Below are positions 8,801 to 11,285 of a stretch of DNA of 11,285 nt, one piece after another. A program made the position numbers and the translations under genes. Each line of letters opens with the position of its first letter. Position 1 is the stretch's first letter. The stretch spans positions 1-11,285 of the forward strand of contig JNET01031622.1 in the NCBI GenBank assembly GCA_000697455.1, written 5' to 3'. This DNA is from Basidiobolus heterosporus B8920. Lineage: Eukaryota; Basidiobolomycota; Basidiobolomycetes; Basidiobolales; Basidiobolaceae. The notes below the pieces were generated by a model. That model ran no database searches. It was not told where the DNA came from and worked only from the letters and a program-made list of their open reading frames with translations.

Positions 8801-10358
8801 CAGGTATGGTTGTGTTGTGTCAGATGTCTGAATTGTATCTAACGCGGCTTATTTGAATTTCAAGGTTTACGAATACTACATATCTCATCATCTCGGTAAG
8901 GCCTTCGAGTCGATCTTTGGGGGAGTTACCTGCTTACCTGGCTGCTTTTGCATGTATCGGATCAAAGCTCCGAAGTGTAACGATTACTCGGTTCCTGTAC
9001 TTGCTAATCCAGAGATTGTCGAGCTTTATTCCTCCAACAATGTCTCAACACTTCACCAGAAGAACCTTCTTCTACTAGGCGAGGATCGCTATCTCACCAC
9101 CCTGATGCTCCGAACTTTTCCGAAACGGAAAATGATCTACGTACCAAATGCCATCTGTAGAACAGTGGTTCCTGATGAGTTTCGTGTACTCTTGAGTCAA
9201 CGTCGCCGCTGGATCAATTCCACCATTCACAACTTACTCGAACTCATTCTAGTCCCACAGTTGTGTGGAATTTTCTGTTGCTCCATGCAGTTTGTGATCC
9301 TCTTGGAACTTTTGGGGACAGTGATCATGCCTGCATCTTTTGTGTTTTTCGTTTTTTTGATTGTAGCTGCCTTCACCGGCGCTGATGTCTGGTTACCATT
9401 GATCTTCATGTGCATCGTGTTCTTTCTGCAGAGCCTGTTGATCGCTATGACCACTAGAAAGATGGGTTATGTTCTTTGGATGCTGGTTTTTATCTTAGCT
9501 ATGCCGATCTGGAACTTTGCTCTTCCTATTTATGCGTTCTGGCATTTTGATGATTTCTCTTGGGGAGAGACGCGAAAGATCGACGGCTTAGACGGGGGTG
9601 ACGAAGATGGTAGGAATGAGCAATTTGATCCGAGCGACATACCAACCAAGCATTGGCATGAGTGGAGTGCGGGTGAGTATTTACAGCTTGGGGTACTGGA
9701 TAGGGAACTGGGAGTGATAAATGAGAATGAGATTATTGAAGACGTGGTAGTTGAGCCAGCTAGATACACGACTGAACCTACCATTCAATACAACTTGTCG
9801 AGCGTGAATCAAGCCTACAACCTAGAAGGCTCCGATAGATTTAAAACATTCCAGAAAAGGCATCGTAGTGACGAGGATTACATGACTAAACGCGACAAGG
9901 TTCGCTATAGCCGGCTTTGCGGGCCACGTCCATACCAGAATCACATCCACGGAGCTCCATCTTTCCTCTCTACAGCTACTCGACCAACCAATTATCCAAT
10001 GGACTTGTATCACTCTCAGTTAGCCCACTACTCTAGGCCGTATTCAGTTTCCCCGCTTTCATACCAATATCACCATCAAATAAGGCAAACCTTTGTCCCA
10101 CGAATACAAGCAACACGCTCCCTTGGAATGGACCCGGCATCGTATAATTATTCCCATGTACAGTATCAGAATTCACGCTATTCCTCTCCCACCTCACTAC
10201 ATGAACAGTTGTACCACCGAGCACCCTCCTGGACTGCTCCGTATCAATACTACTCCTCCCCTCTCACCAGCAGGACATCTCTACCGCACACTTCGCACCA
10301 CGAGTCAAGGCCGCAATCAAGACTAAATGGGCCTCGGGGATATGCAGTTTTGAAGTAA
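5847..10358 (+). CDS. Ankyrin-repeat/class IV chitin synthase fusion protein
   Basis: Exons 5847-6090, 6156-6259, 6319-6519, 6578-8803 and 8865-10358 encode 1422 residues. Residues 15-240 hold about seven ankyrin repeats (for example NTALYKACAAGANEAVEWL and WSALMLAAHAGKVSVVQKLL). A Ser/Pro-rich linker (241-390) leads to a Cys cluster (403-413), the class IV block AWREKVALC and a membrane segment near 428-451. A second lies near 660-690. The GT2 catalytic core follows: CYSEGE (~714), VICDG (~745), GKRDSQ, VDADT (~880), GLCGET, GEDRY (~997) and QRRRW (1037-1041), then several membrane segments (1055-1148) ending in the class IV signature HFDDFSWGETRK. All active-site motifs are intact, so it should polymerise UDP-GlcNAc into chitin at the plasma membrane. 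The 265-residue tail is rich in Tyr, Ser, Pro and His. No myosin motor is present. Start: ACCATGT context, first ATG in frame. Introns are 65, 59, 58 and 61 nt. Confidence 0.95.
6941..6955 (+). repeat. (CAATA)3 short tandem repeat in the linker coding region
   Basis: Three perfect 5-bp units inside the low-complexity linker between ankyrin repeats and synthase. It is a candidate slippage site; a change of one unit would shift the frame of the fusion. Confidence 0.7.
7094..7117 (+). repeat. Two-copy 12-bp tandem repeat in the linker
   Basis: CCATTGATAGCG is repeated back to back and keeps the frame, giving the doubled peptide PLIAPLIAP in the linker. It is probably a recent in-frame duplication in an unconstrained region. 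Confidence 0.75.
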
Positions 10359-10391
10359 ATAAATCCAATGAGATTGCATGGTTTTTTAGAA

Positions 10392-10397
10392 TTTATT
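10392..10397 (-). terminator. Polyadenylation signal of RPS5
   Basis: AATAAA on the minus strand, about 92 nt after the RPS5 stop. It lies beside the plus-strand signal at 10399-10404, making a compact bidirectional 3' end region. Confidence 0.5.
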
Positions 10398-10398
10398 T

Positions 10399-10404
10399 AA
10401 TAAA
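10399..10404 (+). terminator. Polyadenylation signal of the chitin synthase
   Basis: AATAAA occurs 41 nt after the stop codon. A second AATAAA overlaps the stop itself (10358-10363). The short gap between convergent genes means the two transcripts may overlap at their 3' ends. Confidence 0.45.
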
Positions 10405-10488
10405 CACAGAGTGCACCATCACGCAAACCACAATCAAAAGATCTGAGCAAGTACGTGATAGAAACTCGACAAAAGGTGCATCGGGATA

Positions 10489-11218
10489 TTAACGGTTGCC
10501 TAGATAAACGATTTACGATTAATAAGATACTTGACAGCTTTCTCCAAAGATAAAGGTACTTACTCTTGGCGACACGCTCCAATTCGTCCTTCTTCTTGAT
10601 GGCGTAACTGTTGGATGAGCCCTTGGCAGCGTTGATGAGTTCATCAGCCAAGCATTCGGCAATGGTCTTGACGTTTCTGAAAGCAGATTCACGAGTACCA
10701 GTGGTCAAAAGGTGAATAGCTTGGTTGACTCTTCTCAAAGGAGAAACATCAACGGCTTGTCTACGAACAGTACCAGAGCTACCGATACGGGTGGAATCTT
10801 CACGAGGTCCAGAGTTGATGATAGCATCAATGAGGACTTGAAGGGGGTTTTGATCGGTAAGAAGGTTGATGATCTCGAAAGCGTGCTTGACAATACGAAC
10901 GGCCATGAGCTTCTTTCCGTTGTTACGTCCGTGCATCATAAGAGAGTTGGTAAGACGTTCAACGATGGGGCACTAGCAAAGGAGTAAAGGGTTAGGGCTA
11001 AGGTTGGACTATACCGGTGGTAATGTTGCAGTACTCACTTGAGCCTTTCTGAACTTCTTGGTAGCATATCTACCAGCAGTGTGGGGCAAGTAGACAGGAG
11101 CTCTGATTTGGAGGTAGTCAGTCAAGGAGATATCCTTGATTTCAAGGTCTTCATAAGACCACTTGTTGAAAAGTTGGATGCCTTGAGCCTCGGCAGTGAT
11201 TTCAGCAGGAAGAGCCAT
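10489..11218 (-). CDS. RPS5: Cytosolic small-subunit ribosomal protein uS7 (S5)
   Basis: Minus-strand exons 11218-11039, 10972-10564 and 10499-10489 give 600 nt and 199 residues, near the usual eukaryotic length (about 200-225). The sequence is strongly conserved: [37 protein letters not shown], then [20 protein letters not shown] across the first splice, [58 protein letters not shown] and the ending [14 protein letters not shown]. The protein binds 18S rRNA in the head of the 40S subunit near the mRNA exit. Introns are 66 and 64 nt. The final coding exon is only 11 nt: it completes a split serine codon and adds Asn-Arg-stop, restoring the conserved SNR end. The start has a strong context (AACATGG). 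Sequence just upstream resembles an intron end (see findings). Confidence 0.97.
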
Positions 11219-11285
11219 GTTCTGTTTCCCCTGAGAACGGAATTAAAAGGATTTAGTCAACACCTGTGGATGGATGGAATCAAAA

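Noticed and set aside
1-11285. Transposons, viral fossils, tRNAs, CRISPR arrays, biosynthetic or defence clusters
   Set aside because: Reading both strands I found no transposase, reverse transcriptase, capsid, terminal repeats, cloverleaf or repeat-spacer pattern; all long coding stretches belong to the six genes listed.

Overview
The window is nuclear DNA from a filamentous fungus, most likely a basidiomycete. Genes are close together and split by many short GT-AG introns (about 51-91 nt). The protein mix is fungal: a class IV chitin synthase, a Pcl-type cyclin, PEX10 and an AA12-like sugar dehydrogenase. A rust or related Pucciniomycotina is my best guess; this is inference from intron style and protein flavour, not proof. 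I see no mobile element, viral fossil, tRNA, CRISPR array or organellar DNA.

Layout from left to right. (1) 1-1573, minus: 5' part of a secreted PQQ-type sugar dehydrogenase, six exons seen, 3' end outside the window. (2) 1944-2412, minus: mitochondrial ribosomal protein bL34m, 106 aa over three small exons, easily missed because no single exon is long. (3) 2658-3883, minus: the peroxisomal RING ubiquitin ligase PEX10, five exons, 329 aa. (4) 4176-5009, minus: a Pcl/Pho80-type cyclin, two exons; both ends of the model are less certain. (5) 5010-5846: the longest intergenic stretch, a divergent promoter region. (6) 5847-10358, plus: a 1422-aa protein joining about seven ankyrin repeats to a complete class IV chitin synthase. 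(7) 10489-11218, minus: ribosomal protein uS7 (RPS5), three exons, convergent with the chitin synthase.

The genes do not form a pathway; this reads as an ordinary gene-dense chromosomal block. The outstanding item is the ankyrin-chitin synthase fusion. The last ankyrin repeats and most of the synthase lie in one uninterrupted exon, so the join does not depend on predicted splicing. The catalytic motifs are all present. The cyclin and the fusion share a divergent promoter region of about 840 bp, which could allow co-regulation, but nothing in the sequence proves it.
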